64,000 nucleotides of DNA from Pseudomonadota bacterium (GCA_027365475.1 DAHXNI010000022.1:1-64000), one strand, 5' to 3'; numbered from the stretch's first letter, positions 32,641 through 43,396 are shown. Made by a program: numbers and translations. The notes: generated by a model not told the origin, from the sequence alone.

Positions 32641-35250
32641 ATGAACGCACCCTCCGCAAGCCAGCCCCCCCCATTCGAACTCGGCCACCACACGCCGCTC
32701 ATGCGCCAGTATCTCGCAGTCAAGGCCGAACATCCGGAGCGCCTGGTTTTCTTCCGCATGGGCGATTTCTACGAACTCTTTTACGAAGATGCCCGTGAAG
32801 GTGCCCATCTTCTCAATATCGTCCTCACCGAGCGTGGCGTCTCGGCCGGTGCACCCATCCCCATGGCAGGAGTCCCTTTCCACGCACTGGAGAGTCATCT
32901 GGCCAAGCTCATCGGTCAGGGCCGATCCGCCGTGATCTGCGAACAGATGACCGAGGCGGATGGACGCGGGCTCATCGAACGCCGGGTGACCCGCATCGTG
33001 ACGCCAGGGACTCTGGTCGAAACTCAGCTTTTGGACGAGAGGCGTGACAACTGGCTCGTCGCCCTGACGAACGAAGGCGAACGGATCGGCCTCGCGGCGC
33101 TCGATCCCTCGACCGGAGTGTTTCACGTGAGTGAGTTCGAAACGCTCTCGGATGTCCGTGCGGAACTCGGCCGCCTGCAACCCGCCGAAGCACTGCTTGC
33201 CGAGGGAGGCGGGCTGGCCCAAACGCTCCGCGAATCCCTCCCCAAAGCCCAAACCGAGCTTCCGCCCTGGCATTTCGAGAGAGAATCCGCACGCAGAAAA
33301 CTCCTCGATCATTTCGGGTGCGCGGATCTCGCTCCGTTCGGCTGCGAAGCGCTCACACTCGCGACAATGGCGGCTGGCGCGCTTTTGGGTTATGTCCAGT
33401 CGACTCTCGGTACCCATCTCCCCCAAATCCGCTCCCTCACCACCCGGCACTCCGAAGACCATCTTTGGATCGACGCCGAGACCGGTCGCCATCTCGATCT
33501 CGAACCGGATCCCGCCCGCCCGCGCGAATCAAGCCTCTTGGGACTGCTCGACACGACCGAAACACCCATGGGTGCCCGCCTCCTTCGCGAGTGGCTCCTC
33601 CGCCCTTTGCGCGCTGCCCCCAAAGCCGAGGCGCGACAGCGTGCGATCGTCGAACTCATGATAAGTGGCCACGAACCCAACATCCGTGAAACCCTAACCG
33701 GTGTCCGGGATCTTGAGCGCATCGGCGCGCGTCTGGCCCTGGGATCGATTCGCCCGCGCGAGCTTCTCACGCTCGCGCACAGCCTGAAACGGATCCCGGG
33801 CCTCATCACCCTCCTCTCTCCGCTGGCAGAACCCCTCTGGATCGAGCTGCAAAACCATCTCCATTCCCAGGAATCCTGGGTAACCGGAATCGAGCAGGCA
33901 CTGGCAGACGATCCACCCCAGCTGGCCCGTGAAGGCGGAGTGATCCGCCCGGGGTTTGATCCCGTTTTGGACGAGCTGCGCGGTATGGGTGGCGATACCG
34001 CAGCCGCCATCGCGCGTTTTGAGACAGTCGAGCGCGAGCGAACCGGAATTGCGACGCTCAGGGTCGGATTTCATCGGGTCCATGGGTACTACCTCGAACT
34101 CACCCGGGGCCAGGCCAGCCAGGCTCCTAACCATTACGAACGCCGTCAGACACTCAAGGGCGTCGAGCGTTTCACGACACCGGAGCTCCGGGCATTCGAG
34201 GATCGGGTCTTGTCAGCCGAAGCGCGGGCGCTCGCGCGCGAACGGGAACTCTACGAGACGCTCGTCTCGGAGTGGGGACGGGAGCTTCCCACACTGCTCG
34301 AAACAGCTGCCGCCATCGCAGCAGTCGATGTCCTGCGCACCCTTGCGGAACGGGCGAAAAGCCTGGATCTCCATACGCCCGTATTCATCCGCGAACCCGG
34401 ACTGACCATCCGGGGGGGACGCCATCTTGTGGTCGAGCGTGCCTGTCATCCGGAACCATTTATTCCCAACGACCTCGCATTCCACGACGGTCGTCGCCTC
34501 CTCATTCTCACGGGACCCAACATGGGCGGGAAAAGCACCTACATGCGGCAGGCCGCCCAGACCGTAATCCTGGCTTACGCCGGCTCCCTCGTTCCGGCCG
34601 AATCCATCGAGGTGGGACCGATCGACCGGATTTTCACCCGCATTGGCGCAAACGATGATCTCGCCCGGGGGCGCTCCACTTTCATGGTCGAGATGATTGA
34701 GACCGCCTCGATTCTCCGCCAGGCAACCCGGGAGAGCTTGGTGCTCCTCGACGAGGTTGGACGCGGAACGGGTACGCATGACGGCGTCGCGCTGGCCTGG
34801 GCGGCTGCCGAATATCTCTGCCGGACCCTGGGCGCATTCTGCCTTTTCGCCACCCATTATTTTGAGCTCACGCTCCTGCCGGATACGATCCCGGAAGCGG
34901 CCAATATCCACGTCTCCGTACGCGAACACCAGGGACGCCTGATCTTTCTTCACCGGGTCGAGGAGGGTCCGGCCGAGCAGAGTTATGGGATTGAAGTCGC
35001 CCTGCTGGCGGGCGTTCCCCAGGAGGTGATCCAAAATGCACGCAGCAAGCTTGCGGAACTCGAAGCTCCTTTTCCGGGCGGATTGCGTCCGCACCCCCTC
35101 GAAGCTTCGCTTTCCCCACCGCGGGAGCCTGCGCATCCGGCCGCATCACTGCTCGCCGCACTCAAGGCGATCCGGCCCGAGACCTTGACCCCGATCGCGG
35201 CACTCAATCTCATCGACGAGTGGCAAAGACAGTTCGGGAAACCCACCTGA
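32641..35250 (+). CDS. mutS: DNA mismatch repair protein MutS
   Basis: The 869-residue protein recognises mismatches. The N-terminal mismatch-binding F-x-E is within [12 protein letters not shown]. The ATPase has [17 protein letters not shown] (Walker A) and [15 protein letters not shown] (Walker B). The clamp and lever regions lie between. I chose the ATG at 32641, where homology begins ([11 protein letters not shown] follows). The frame is open to a GTG at 32503, but there is no homology there. Neither start has a good ribosome-binding site. Confidence 0.96.
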   Translation: MNAPSASQPPPFELGHHTPLMRQYLAVKAEHPERLVFFRMGDFYELFYEDAREGAHLLNIVLTERGVSAGAPIPMAGVPFHALESHLAKLIGQGRSAVICEQMTEADGRGLIERRVTRIVTPGTLVETQLLDERRDNWLVALTNEGERIGLAALDPSTGVFHVSEFETLSDVRAELGRLQPAEALLAEGGGLAQTLRESLPKAQTELPPWHFERESARRKLLDHFGCADLAPFGCEALTLATMAAGALLGYVQSTLGTHLPQIRSLTTRHSEDHLWIDAETGRHLDLEPDPARPRESSLLGLLDTTETPMGARLLREWLLRPLRAAPKAEARQRAIVELMISGHEPNIRETLTGVRDLERIGARLALGSIRPRELLTLAHSLKRIPGLITLLSPLAEPLWIELQNHLHSQESWVTGIEQALADDPPQLAREGGVIRPGFDPVLDELRGMGGDTAAAIARFETVERERTGIATLRVGFHRVHGYYLELTRGQASQAPNHYERRQTLKGVERFTTPELRAFEDRVLSAEARALARERELYETLVSEWGRELPTLLETAAAIAAVDVLRTLAERAKSLDLHTPVFIREPGLTIRGGRHLVVERACHPEPFIPNDLAFHDGRRLLILTGPNMGGKSTYMRQAAQTVILAYAGSLVPAESIEVGPIDRIFTRIGANDDLARGRSTFMVEMIETASILRQATRESLVLLDEVGRGTGTHDGVALAWAAAEYLCRTLGAFCLFATHYFELTLLPDTIPEAANIHVSVREHQGRLIFLHRVEEGPAEQSYGIEVALLAGVPQEVIQNARSKLAELEAPFPGGLRPHPLEASLSPPREPAHPAASLLAALKAIRPETLTPIAALNLIDEWQRQFGKPT

Positions 35251-35516
35251 TCACCGTAGACCGAGTGCGATCACGGAACACGACTCGAGATTAAGGAGGA
35301 TCCTAAATCCCGCCTACACACGCGACCCCAGCGCGAGCGCGTCGGCGAACGACGCTTCTGGCCGGATCTAGGTGATTGCACCTGAAATCCGCTCTCCCCG
35401 GGAGGAAGGAACTTTCCCGCTCTGGATCGGTCGCAATTTTCAGTGCCCCTTGTCGAGCCCTTGGACAATCGATGCCAGCCCGACCGCACCTCCCTATGGT
35501 TTCATGAGGTTGAAAT

Positions 35517-36491
35517 ATGAAGACTGTCCAGGTAACCCGACACCCGGCAAGCTGCGAAATCCGCTCCCTCCTCTTCCTACTGAGCGCCCTCTGTCTCGCG
35601 GTTCCCGCCAGCGCGCTGGCTCATGCACCCCCACAAGCCCGGAACAGGGCTCCTCACCCGACCCACAAAAAAGCACAGGTGAAAGCACATGCGCGGGAGC
35701 GGCATCAGCGATGGGAGATTCGGATCATGCGTGGCACCCCGGGCGGATACATGCAGGTGCGGGAAAATGCGGTACGCGGGACACCACTGCCGCTCGGCAG
35801 CGGCCTCGGCCTGAGCCCGCTCATCCGCCTGCGCATCGGATGGTCCACGCCGATCGGACCGAGGCAGAGACTCGTCCTCCACCTGGATCTTTCAAGATTC
35901 ACGGGAAAGCAAACCTTCCCGCATACGATCTACTACAACGGCGTGGGACTCGTCCCGGGTCATCCGGTTTACAGCAACACCCCGGTCGTAAATGACTGGC
36001 AGTTCACCGCCCTCGACCGGGTGCACCTCGCCTCCTGGTTCGGGAGTCGGCTCCGGGTGGATGGCGAACTCGGCTTCACCTATGTGGGCCTGACCTACAA
36101 GTTGAGCGGCACCCCGGTTGGTGCCACAACGCCCAACCAGATGAGCGGGAGCCGGACCATGGAGGATTTCATCACCCAGGAGCTGCCGGTCCCCGAGATC
36201 GGGCTCCGGGTTGAGGGGCGGCTCACCCCGAACTGGATGATCGTGGGCAGCATTCTGGGCGGTCATCTGCCCAATCTCTACAGCCTCCGTAACGAGGGTG
36301 GGAAAGTATTCGTAACCCAAACCAACCGGGCCATGGATCTCGGCGTGCGCTACCGCCTGAGTAGGAGATGGTGGGTCGGATTCGGTGCCTACACCCGCTA
36401 TTACATGCAGCATGAGATCAGCGCCCAGGACGGTAACTACATCCGGATGAACGAGCATGGTCTCTATCTTGGCCTGACCGGCCGGTTCTGA
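35517..36491 (+). CDS. Outer-membrane beta-barrel-like exported protein
   Basis: The 324-residue precursor has a long basic N-terminus and a signal peptide (LLFLLSALCLAVPASALA). The mature part starts with a Lys- and His-rich linker, then alternating hydrophobic strands such as RQRLVLHLDLSRF, RLRVDGELGFTYVGLTYKL and DLGVRYRLSRRWWVGFGAYT. It ends GLYLGLTGRF with the terminal Phe typical of outer-membrane barrels. I do not recognise its role. GAGGT precedes the ATG. It is convergent with the AraC gene and overlaps its end by 28 bases. Confidence 0.6.
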   Translation: MKTVQVTRHPASCEIRSLLFLLSALCLAVPASALAHAPPQARNRAPHPTHKKAQVKAHARERHQRWEIRIMRGTPGGYMQVRENAVRGTPLPLGSGLGLSPLIRLRIGWSTPIGPRQRLVLHLDLSRFTGKQTFPHTIYYNGVGLVPGHPVYSNTPVVNDWQFTALDRVHLASWFGSRLRVDGELGFTYVGLTYKLSGTPVGATTPNQMSGSRTMEDFITQELPVPEIGLRVEGRLTPNWMIVGSILGGHLPNLYSLRNEGGKVFVTQTNRAMDLGVRYRLSRRWWVGFGAYTRYYMQHEISAQDGNYIRMNEHGLYLGLTGRF

Positions 36492-37219
36492 TGCCCGGTA
36501 TCCGGGAGACTCCAGCTCCCGCCCGAACGGGCAAGCGTCTGGTAGGCACGTGGCGTGAGTCCAACCTGCGCCTTGAATTTGCGCGCGAAGGCGCTCTGGT
36601 CTCCGAAACCTGAGGCCAGTGCAACCTGCGCAATGCGTCCGCCGAGAGCCAGATGGCGCATCGCCGCCTCTATCCGGATCTGGCCAAGCAGTTGGCCCGG
36701 CGTGAGATGAAAGACCCGGCGCGAGAGCCGCTCGAGCTGACTCACACTCACTCGAAGTTCGCGGGCCAGATCTCCGATGATGGTGGGTTCCCCGTAGTGG
36801 GTTTCGAGGTGTTCGACGAGGCGCCGCAGCCGGCCATAGTCCGGGTGCCTGAGGTCGGGCCGGCCGAGATCGCGCGACAATCCCACGAGTCCCCGGATCT
36901 CGCCATGTACACGCAGCGGCCGCTTGGAACTGAGGCACCAGCCCGGCGCATGATTCGGGAAGAGGTGGAGTTCGAGTTCGTCCCGGATGATCTCTCCCGC
37001 GAGCACCTTTCGATCCTGGAGATCGTAGCGTGAGCCGAGCCCCGCGGGGAAAAGATCCGACGCGCGCTTCCCCACGAGATCCTCCCGCCGGGCCAGTCCC
37101 AGTCTGGCGAGAAGCGTCTGGTTCGCGTGGCTGTATCGCCCGGCCCAGTCTTTTACAAAGAAGACGACATCCGGCAGGGCATCAAACAGGCGTTCGAGAT
37201 CGTGCGCGGAAATGTCCAA
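36464..37219 (-). CDS. PAS-AraC transcription regulator, probable hydroxyproline regulator
   Basis: The 251-residue protein has an N-terminal PAS domain (about 1-118: DLERLFDALPDVVFFVKDWA, then VGKRASDLFPAG). A C-terminal AraC/XylS pair of helix-turn-helices follows (about 140-240: IIGDLARELRVSVSQLERLS, then VALASGFGDQSAFARKFKAQ). It is divergent from the hydroxyproline epimerase gene, with an intergenic gap of only 83 bases. In hydroxyproline operons an AraC-type regulator (LhpR-like) is usual. The PAS domain is the unusual part and may sense the inducer or redox state. Confidence 0.85.
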   Translation of the reverse strand: MDISAHDLERLFDALPDVVFFVKDWAGRYSHANQTLLARLGLARREDLVGKRASDLFPAGLGSRYDLQDRKVLAGEIIRDELELHLFPNHAPGWCLSSKRPLRVHGEIRGLVGLSRDLGRPDLRHPDYGRLRRLVEHLETHYGEPTIIGDLARELRVSVSQLERLSRRVFHLTPGQLLGQIRIEAAMRHLALGGRIAQVALASGFGDQSAFARKFKAQVGLTPRAYQTLARSGGSWSLPDTGHQNRPVRPR

Positions 37220-37302
37220 GAGCCACCTCCCAGGACCAGATTATGCCGAAATCGGCCTGAGTTTTCGCGAACCCGATCAAGACAGGGCGACTCGGGCATT
37301 CC

Positions 37303-38250
37303 ATGATGATCACGATGCACTACCTTGATGCAATCGACTCCCACACCGGCGGCGAGCCGACGCGTGTCGTACTTACCGGTTTTCCGGATCTCGGATCCGG
37401 CCCCCTTGCCGCCCGACGCATGCTGCTCCAGCAGCATCACGATGCCTTCCGCGCGGCGATTGCGGCCGAACCACGGGGATCCGATCCACTGGTCTGCGCC
37501 ATTCTCACGCCGCCGGTCGATCCCGCCGCGCTGACCGGCGTCCTTTTCGTGAACAACGTGGGCACGCTCGGGATGTGCGGGCATGGCATGATCGGTCTCG
37601 TCCATACGCTCGCGAGTCTGGGGCGGATGGGTACGGGAACCTACCGGATCGAGACTCCGGTCGGACTGGTTGCGGTCGAACGCCACGAAGACGGCAGCGT
37701 CTCGGTTGAGAATGTCGAGAGCTACCGGCTCCAAGCATCCATCCCGCTCGATGTCCCGGGTCATGGCCGGATCAAGGGCGATGTGGCCTGGGGCGGCAAC
37801 TGGTTTTTCATCACACACGACTGTCCTGCCCCACTGGTACGCTCAAATCTCGGGACACTCACCGCTTATGCCGCCAACATACGCAGTGCCCTCGGACAGG
37901 CAGGCATCTCTGGCGCGGATGGTGTTGAAATCGATCACATCGAACTCCAATCCCCCTCCCCCACGCCGAATCTCGACGCCCGCAACTTCGTGCTGTGTCC
38001 AGGCATGGCCTATGACCGCTCACCCTGCGGAACCGGAACCTCGGCCACACTCGCCTGTCTCGCAGAAGATGGCCGTCTCCCACCCGGGGCGATCTGGCGC
38101 CAGGAGAGTTTCGTGGGCAGTGTGTTCGAAGCCTCCTACCGGCCGGGGAAACGCGGAATCTGGCCCCGGATACGCGGGCGTGCCCATCTCACGGCGCACA
38201 CCCGCCTCGTGATCGATCCGGCCGATCCTTTCGCTTTCGGCATCCCGTGA
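37303..38250 (+). CDS. 4-hydroxyproline 2-epimerase (proline racemase family)
   Basis: The 315-residue enzyme converts trans-4-hydroxy-L-proline to cis-4-hydroxy-D-proline. Both catalytic Cys are present: MCGHGMIG near residue 92 and SPCGTGTSATLA near 241. That separates it from the Thr-containing dehydratases of the family. DSHTGGEPTRVV starts the protein. The first gene of the catabolic operon, it overlaps the next by 4 bases. Start could be the ATG at 37303 or the in-frame ATG at 37315. Confidence 0.9.
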   Translation: MMITMHYLDAIDSHTGGEPTRVVLTGFPDLGSGPLAARRMLLQQHHDAFRAAIAAEPRGSDPLVCAILTPPVDPAALTGVLFVNNVGTLGMCGHGMIGLVHTLASLGRMGTGTYRIETPVGLVAVERHEDGSVSVENVESYRLQASIPLDVPGHGRIKGDVAWGGNWFFITHDCPAPLVRSNLGTLTAYAANIRSALGQAGISGADGVEIDHIELQSPSPTPNLDARNFVLCPGMAYDRSPCGTGTSATLACLAEDGRLPPGAIWRQESFVGSVFEASYRPGKRGIWPRIRGRAHLTAHTRLVIDPADPFAFGIP

Positions 38251-39341
38251 GTCATGACCTCATCGTGATCGGAGGAGGGATCGTGGGTGCCGCCATTGCC
38301 TCAACGGCATCGGAGGCCGGGCTCAGGACCACCCTCATCGAATCCGCTCTCCCCGCGACCGGTGCGACAGGCTCCGGCATGGGACATCTCGTGATTCTGG
38401 ATGATGCACTGCTCGCGCTCTCGGTCCGCTCACTCGAACTCTGGCGTACCCTGCCCGACCGTCCCGGTACTGAATACCGGAATACGGGCACGATCTGGAT
38501 CGCGGAAACAGAGGACGATCTCCCGGGTCTTGAAGAGCAGTCTCTCCATCTGGCCACCCATCAGGTGGCTTCACATCTACTCGATCACCGGGATCTGCAT
38601 GCGCTCGAACCTGATCTTGCAGGCGATCTTCCGGGCGGACTTCTCGTTCCGGGCGACGCCACGGTATACGCCCCCAAAGCCGTTGCGCATCTCCTGGGTC
38701 GTGCCCGACGGGCCGGCGCCCATCTCCTGCTCGGACAAAAAGTCGTGGCCCTCACCGGAGGCGGCGTCCGGCTTGCGGATGGCGAAAAACTCACGGGTGT
38801 GGTTGTGGTGGCGACCGGTCCATCCGGTTCCGAACTTCTCCCTGAACTGCCGGTCATGCCGCGCAAAGGCCATCTCGTCGTGACCGAGCGTGCGCCCTCT
38901 ACGATCACCCACCAACTGGTCGAAGCGGGCTACCTCCACGGTGTACGGGAAACGCGGCATGCCACGGTCGCGATGAATGTCCAGCCACGCCCCGGAGGCC
39001 AGCTCCTGGTCGGCTCCTCCCGCGAATCCGGTATTCAGGATCGCGCAGTCTCGGTTTCGGTCGTCTCCCGGATGCTCATGCGGGTGTTCCGGTTTCTTCC
39101 GGCACTCCGGGAACGGAAGGCGATCCGCATCTGGACCGGATTCCGCCCGGCCACACCCGATGGATTGCCATTCATCGGCCAGGTTCCTGGCCGGACAGAC
39201 GTCTGGGCCGCTTTCGGTCACGAAGGTCTCGGCATCACGACCGCGCTTGGAACCGCCGAACTTCTGGTCGACCTTCTGCTCAATCGTCCGGTTCGGCTCG
39301 ACCCCAAGCCCTTCAACCCGGCGCGTGCGATCGAAGCCTGA
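38247..39341 (+). CDS. D-hydroxyproline dehydrogenase, FAD subunit (beta-like)
   Basis: The 364-residue DAO-fold flavoprotein has an FAD site HDLIVIGGGIVGAAIASTAS and near the end TPDGLPFIGQ and FGHEGLGITTALGTAELL. With the next two genes it fits the heteromeric D-hydroxyproline dehydrogenase that makes 1-pyrroline-4-hydroxy-2-carboxylate and passes electrons to the respiratory chain. The GTG start overlaps the epimerase stop. An amino-acid oxidase is the alternative, but the neighbours favour the dehydrogenase. Confidence 0.87.
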   Translation: MSHDLIVIGGGIVGAAIASTASEAGLRTTLIESALPATGATGSGMGHLVILDDALLALSVRSLELWRTLPDRPGTEYRNTGTIWIAETEDDLPGLEEQSLHLATHQVASHLLDHRDLHALEPDLAGDLPGGLLVPGDATVYAPKAVAHLLGRARRAGAHLLLGQKVVALTGGGVRLADGEKLTGVVVVATGPSGSELLPELPVMPRKGHLVVTERAPSTITHQLVEAGYLHGVRETRHATVAMNVQPRPGGQLLVGSSRESGIQDRAVSVSVVSRMLMRVFRFLPALRERKAIRIWTGFRPATPDGLPFIGQVPGRTDVWAAFGHEGLGITTALGTAELLVDLLLNRPVRLDPKPFNPARAIEA

Positions 39342-39580
39342 TGAAGACTGTCACGCTCACGGTCAACGGCATCCCGGTCACGGTGCCCGAAGGCACCAGC
39401 GCAGCGGCGGCGATTGCCACCGTGACGGATGTCTTCCACCGCTCTGTACGAGGCGCTCCGCGCGGGCCCTACTGCGGAATGGGCCAGTGCTTCGAGTGCC
39501 GGATCCGGATCGATGGATGGAGGATGCTCGCCTGCCTCGCACGCGCCACCGCAGGTGTCGCCATCACGACCGATGACTGA
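39341..39580 (+). CDS. D-hydroxyproline dehydrogenase, [2Fe-2S] subunit (gamma-like)
   Basis: This is a 79-residue ferredoxin-like protein. TVTLTVNGIPVTVPEG begins the fold and CGMGQCFECRIRIDG plus a later Cys (MLACLAR) supply the four cluster ligands. It resembles the small subunit of sarcosine-oxidase/hydroxyproline-dehydrogenase-type complexes. It overlaps the genes on both sides (1 base upstream, 8 bases downstream), which supports stoichiometric synthesis of the complex. Confidence 0.88.
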   Translation: MKTVTLTVNGIPVTVPEGTSAAAAIATVTDVFHRSVRGAPRGPYCGMGQCFECRIRIDGWRMLACLARATAGVAITTDD

Positions 39581-40868
39581 ACACTTTGATGTTCTGATCC
39601 TGGGCGCGGGTCCTGCGGGTCTTGCCGCCGCCGAAACTCTGGCCCATGCGGGGCGCACGGTCGGTCTGGTCGATGAACAAACGGATCCCGGCGGACAAAT
39701 CGGCCGTCGCGCGATCCGGCAAAGACCCGGCCGTGCATTCCGAAAAACACTGACGAGACTCCGGGCGAATGATCGTATTACCTATTTCCCAAGCCAGCGT
39801 GTAGTGGACTGCGACCCGCACCCTGCACTCGTGACCGAGTCCGACCTCGGATACACGAGACTGACCGGTGCATCTCTGATTCTCGCACCGGGCGCGCGCG
39901 AACTCGTCCTGCCCTTCCCCGGCTGGACCCTTCCGGGAGTCCTCGGTGCGGGCGGGCTCCAAGCCCTGACCAAATCCGGCTGGCCGGTTCGCGGGCGGAA
40001 CGTCGTCTTCGCTGGATCCGGCCCGTTGCTCATCGCAAGCGCGCACACCCTGAAAAAGGAGGGCGCACGTATCCGGGTCATCGTCGAGCAGACTGCGCGC
40101 AGGGAGATCGCCCGTTTCGTCGCCAAACTTCCGGCTTGGCCCTCAAAAGCCATACAAACCCTCACTTTCACGCTTGGACTCGCTGGGATCCCCTACTACA
40201 CGGACGCCTGGGTCACAGAAGCGCTGGGTGAGGAGAGGCTCGAAGCTGTACGCATCGTGCAGAGGGGACGGAGTTCAGTCGTGTCCTGCGATTTCCTCGG
40301 CACAAGCCTCGGACTCATTCCCAATGTAGAGGTGGCTCTCCGGCTCGGCTGCGCGCTCAGCCACGATCCCCACCCAACCGTCCGTGTGGACAGTCTCCAG
40401 GCGACGAGCCAGCCCGGAATCTATGCCGCAGGGGAAATCACCGGCATCGGCGGCGCTGAACTCGCCCGGCTCGAGGGTACCATTGCGGGTCACGCGGTCG
40501 CAGGCGAACTCTCCAAGGCCCGGGCCCTTGCCCCCCGGCATGCGCATTGGGCGCGTTTCGGCGCAGAGGTCGCTCGGCATTTCGCTCTCCGGGATCCCCT
40601 TCGCGAGCTGGCCGGGTCCCAAACCATCCTCTGCCGATGCGAGGATGTGACCCTGGGCGAGATCGATGCGGTTGCCGACACGGGTTCCATAAAGCTTCTC
40701 ACCCGGCTCGGCATGGGGCCTTGTCAGGGACGGATCTGCCGGGCAGCGCTGGCCGAACTGCGCCCCGGGTATGGTACCGTGACCCCATCCGAGATCTCCC
40801 GCCCACCGCTTTTCCCCGCCCGTCTCGATACGCTCGCAGACCAAGCTTTGAAAGAGCCATCATCATGA
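39573..40868 (+). CDS. D-hydroxyproline dehydrogenase, NAD/FAD-binding subunit (alpha-like)
   Basis: The 431-residue flavoprotein has an FAD site DVLILGAGPAGLAAAETL, an internal NAD-like site RNVVFAGSGPLLIASAH, and a C-terminal [2Fe-2S] cluster domain (ILCRCEDVTLGEIDAV, then GMGPCQGRICRAAL). This is the alpha subunit layout of the three-subunit dehydrogenase. The start is the ATG at 39573, overlapping the previous gene by 8 bases. An open frame further upstream is a shadow of the ferredoxin gene. Confidence 0.88.
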   Translation: MTEHFDVLILGAGPAGLAAAETLAHAGRTVGLVDEQTDPGGQIGRRAIRQRPGRAFRKTLTRLRANDRITYFPSQRVVDCDPHPALVTESDLGYTRLTGASLILAPGARELVLPFPGWTLPGVLGAGGLQALTKSGWPVRGRNVVFAGSGPLLIASAHTLKKEGARIRVIVEQTARREIARFVAKLPAWPSKAIQTLTFTLGLAGIPYYTDAWVTEALGEERLEAVRIVQRGRSSVVSCDFLGTSLGLIPNVEVALRLGCALSHDPHPTVRVDSLQATSQPGIYAAGEITGIGGAELARLEGTIAGHAVAGELSKARALAPRHAHWARFGAEVARHFALRDPLRELAGSQTILCRCEDVTLGEIDAVADTGSIKLLTRLGMGPCQGRICRAALAELRPGYGTVTPSEISRPPLFPARLDTLADQALKEPSS

Positions 40869-40907
40869 TTGAAGTGAGTTTCACCGGATCCATCTGGAGC
40901 AGACGCA

Positions 40908-41810
40908 ATGAATGACACGCATCCATTTCAGGGGGTTCTCCCCGCGCTCACGACACCTTTCGACGCAATGGGAGCGGTTGACCACGCGAGTCTCGCCCGT
41001 CAGGCCAGGCGCCTCGTCGAGGCGGGGGCTCGGGGCGTGATCCCCCTGGGATCGCTCGGTGAGGGCGCAACACTCGAACCCCGGGAGAAATCCGCCATCG
41101 TGGCCACGCTGGTCCAGGCAGTTGGTCATACGGTTCCTGTGATCGCAGCTGTAGCCGCACCCTCGACTGCGGAGGCGGAAACCTTTGCGCGCGAGGCCCA
41201 CCGTCTGGGTGCCCAAGGGCTCATGGTCCTGCCCCCTTATGTCTACTCGGGGAGCCCCAGGGAGATGGAAGCGCATGTAGCCTCGGTCCTGGAAGCGACC
41301 CCATTGCCCGGCATACTCTACAACAACCCCCTCGCCTATCACACCGATTTTATGCCAGAGGCCATCGCTGCCCTCGCAAAAACGCATCCCAATCTTTGCG
41401 CCGTCAAGGAATCCGCTGGCGATATCCGACGTATCCATGCGCTGCGCGCGCTCGTGGGCAAATCTGTCGCGCTTTTGGTCGGGGTCGATGATCTTCTGGT
41501 CGAATCCGTCCAGGCCGGTGCAACCGGCTGGGTGGCCGGTCTGGCCAACGCTTTTCCTGACGAATCGGTCCGGCTCTTCGATCTCGCCAAGACGGGCGCT
41601 GAGCAAACACTCGACCGGTTCTATCACTGGTTCCTTCCACTGCTCCGGCTCGACACCGGAGTTCATTTCGTTCAGTCCATCAAACTTGCCCAGGCACGTG
41701 TGGGTCTTGGCAGCGAACGGGTCCGGCCGCCACGCCTGCCGCTTGTGGGAATCGAACGGGACACCGTTCTCGCGACTCTTGATGCAGCGCTTCTCGGGAG
41801 ACCCGCATGA
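40908..41810 (+). CDS. 1-pyrroline-4-hydroxy-2-carboxylate deaminase (DapA superfamily)
   Basis: The 300-residue class I aldolase-fold enzyme has GVLPALTTPFD at the N-terminus and GSLGEGATLEPREK. The catalytic Tyr lies in ILYNNPLAYHTDF (about 138) and the Schiff-base Lys in LCAVKESAGDIRRI (about 167). In this context it should deaminate 1-pyrroline-4-hydroxy-2-carboxylate to 2-oxoglutarate semialdehyde. It is not lysine biosynthetic DapA, whose neighbours would differ. The gene overlaps the downstream dehydrogenase by 4 bases. Confidence 0.87.
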   Translation: MNDTHPFQGVLPALTTPFDAMGAVDHASLARQARRLVEAGARGVIPLGSLGEGATLEPREKSAIVATLVQAVGHTVPVIAAVAAPSTAEAETFAREAHRLGAQGLMVLPPYVYSGSPREMEAHVASVLEATPLPGILYNNPLAYHTDFMPEAIAALAKTHPNLCAVKESAGDIRRIHALRALVGKSVALLVGVDDLLVESVQAGATGWVAGLANAFPDESVRLFDLAKTGAEQTLDRFYHWFLPLLRLDTGVHFVQSIKLAQARVGLGSERVRPPRLPLVGIERDTVLATLDAALLGRPA

Positions 41811-43396
41811 GCCTCGCACCGCTGCTCGTAGATGGCGGCTTTGCCGCCACAGAGGATGGTCTTGCGGGATTTTCTGCCGTGAATCCGGAAACCGGCATCC
41901 CGATCCCGGGCGGCTATCCGACGAGCGGTCCACATGATCTCGAAAAACTGATTGCGGGAGGCAGCCGGAGCGCACGGGAACTCGCCGAGCTGGATCCCGA
42001 ACCGATCGCCCGTTTCCTCGAAACCTACGCCCGGCGCATTGAGTCACGTGGGGTAACTCTTGCGGGCCTTGCACATGAGGAGACGGCACTCCCGGTCACC
42101 CCGCGCCTCACCCAGGTTGAAATCCCGAGGACTGTGGCACAACTGCGGGAAGGTGCGCGGATGGCCCGCAGCCGGAACTGGATGGAACCCGTGATCGATA
42201 CCGCAGCCGGCATCCGCTCCTGCCGGGGTCCACTCGGCCGGCCAGTCGTGATCTTCGGCCCGAACAACTTTCCCTTCGCCTTCAATGCACTTTGTGGAGG
42301 GGATTTCGTTTCCGCGCTGGTGGCGCAAAACCCCGTCATCGCCAAAGCCCACCCGGGTCATCCGCATGTCTCGGAAGTGCTCGCGCACCTCGCGTTTGAG
42401 ACACTTGAAGAGACGGGGCTGCCGCCCGCATCCATCCAGCTCTGCTACGAACTCCCGGACGTACTGGGCGAATCTCTGGTCTCGGACCCGCGCATCGGTG
42501 CCGTGACCTTTACCGGCAGTCGGTTGCGCGGACTCGCACTCAAAACCCAGGCAGACCGGGCTGGAATCCCGTTTTATGCGGAGATGTCCTCGATCAACCC
42601 AGTCTTCATCATGGCGGGCGCGCTCCGCGAGCGGGGACCCCGGATCATGCAAGACGTGCTCCTATCGAGCCTCCTCGGCGCGGGGCAGTTCTGCACCCAG
42701 CCGGGACTCCTCGTCGTTCCGGACTCAGCCGATGGCCGCGAATGGATTACGCAGTTGGCCCGGGGATTCCAGAGTTCGCCCCCACAGACGCTTTTGGGAA
42801 AACGGGTACTCGATGGATTCCACACCGCTCTCAAAACCTGGGAGGAGGCGGGCGCGCATCCCCTGACACACGGTGTGCCAGAGTCTTCGTCAGGCGGTTT
42901 CCAGGCTCAACCCGCACTCTACCGAACCGATGCCCGGACGTTTCTGGCCAACCAACGCCAACTCGAAAGCGAAGCCTTTGGGCCCGCAAGCCTGGTCGTG
43001 CAGGCCGGAACGGTCGAGGACATGCTCGCGGTCGCAGAGGGTCTCACGGGCCAGCTCACGGCTACCCTCGTGAGCGCCGCGGACGGATCGGATGATGCCC
43101 ATTACGAGCTTCTGGCCAGACGATTGCGCCACCGGGCCGGGCGTCTGCTCAATGACAAGATGCCGACCGGAGTGGGCGTGAGTCCGGCCATGAACCATGG
43201 CGGACCTTACCCCGCAACGAATCATCCGGGTCTCACGGCAGTCGGGTTACCCGGGGCCGTCCGGCGTTTGAGTGCGCTTCACTGCTATGATGCCGTTCGA
43301 GCCGGCCGACTTCCGCCTGAGTTGCGGGACGCTAATCCGAACCCTGATCTCTGGCGCTCGATCAATGGGGTCTGGACCCGCGAGAACATCGGCTAG
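41807..43396 (+). CDS. 2-oxoglutarate semialdehyde dehydrogenase
   Basis: The 529-residue aldehyde dehydrogenase oxidises 2-oxoglutarate semialdehyde to 2-oxoglutarate with NAD(P). It has GPNNFPFAFNALCGGDF, a VTFTGSRLRGLALKT segment and the catalytic Cys in GAGQFCTQPGLLVV (about 294). The longer length and the layout fit the type found in hydroxyproline and sugar-acid catabolism. It is the last enzyme of the operon, which then feeds the TCA cycle. Confidence 0.88.
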   Translation: MSLAPLLVDGGFAATEDGLAGFSAVNPETGIPIPGGYPTSGPHDLEKLIAGGSRSARELAELDPEPIARFLETYARRIESRGVTLAGLAHEETALPVTPRLTQVEIPRTVAQLREGARMARSRNWMEPVIDTAAGIRSCRGPLGRPVVIFGPNNFPFAFNALCGGDFVSALVAQNPVIAKAHPGHPHVSEVLAHLAFETLEETGLPPASIQLCYELPDVLGESLVSDPRIGAVTFTGSRLRGLALKTQADRAGIPFYAEMSSINPVFIMAGALRERGPRIMQDVLLSSLLGAGQFCTQPGLLVVPDSADGREWITQLARGFQSSPPQTLLGKRVLDGFHTALKTWEEAGAHPLTHGVPESSSGGFQAQPALYRTDARTFLANQRQLESEAFGPASLVVQAGTVEDMLAVAEGLTGQLTATLVSAADGSDDAHYELLARRLRHRAGRLLNDKMPTGVGVSPAMNHGGPYPATNHPGLTAVGLPGAVRRLSALHCYDAVRAGRLPPELRDANPNPDLWRSINGVWTRENIG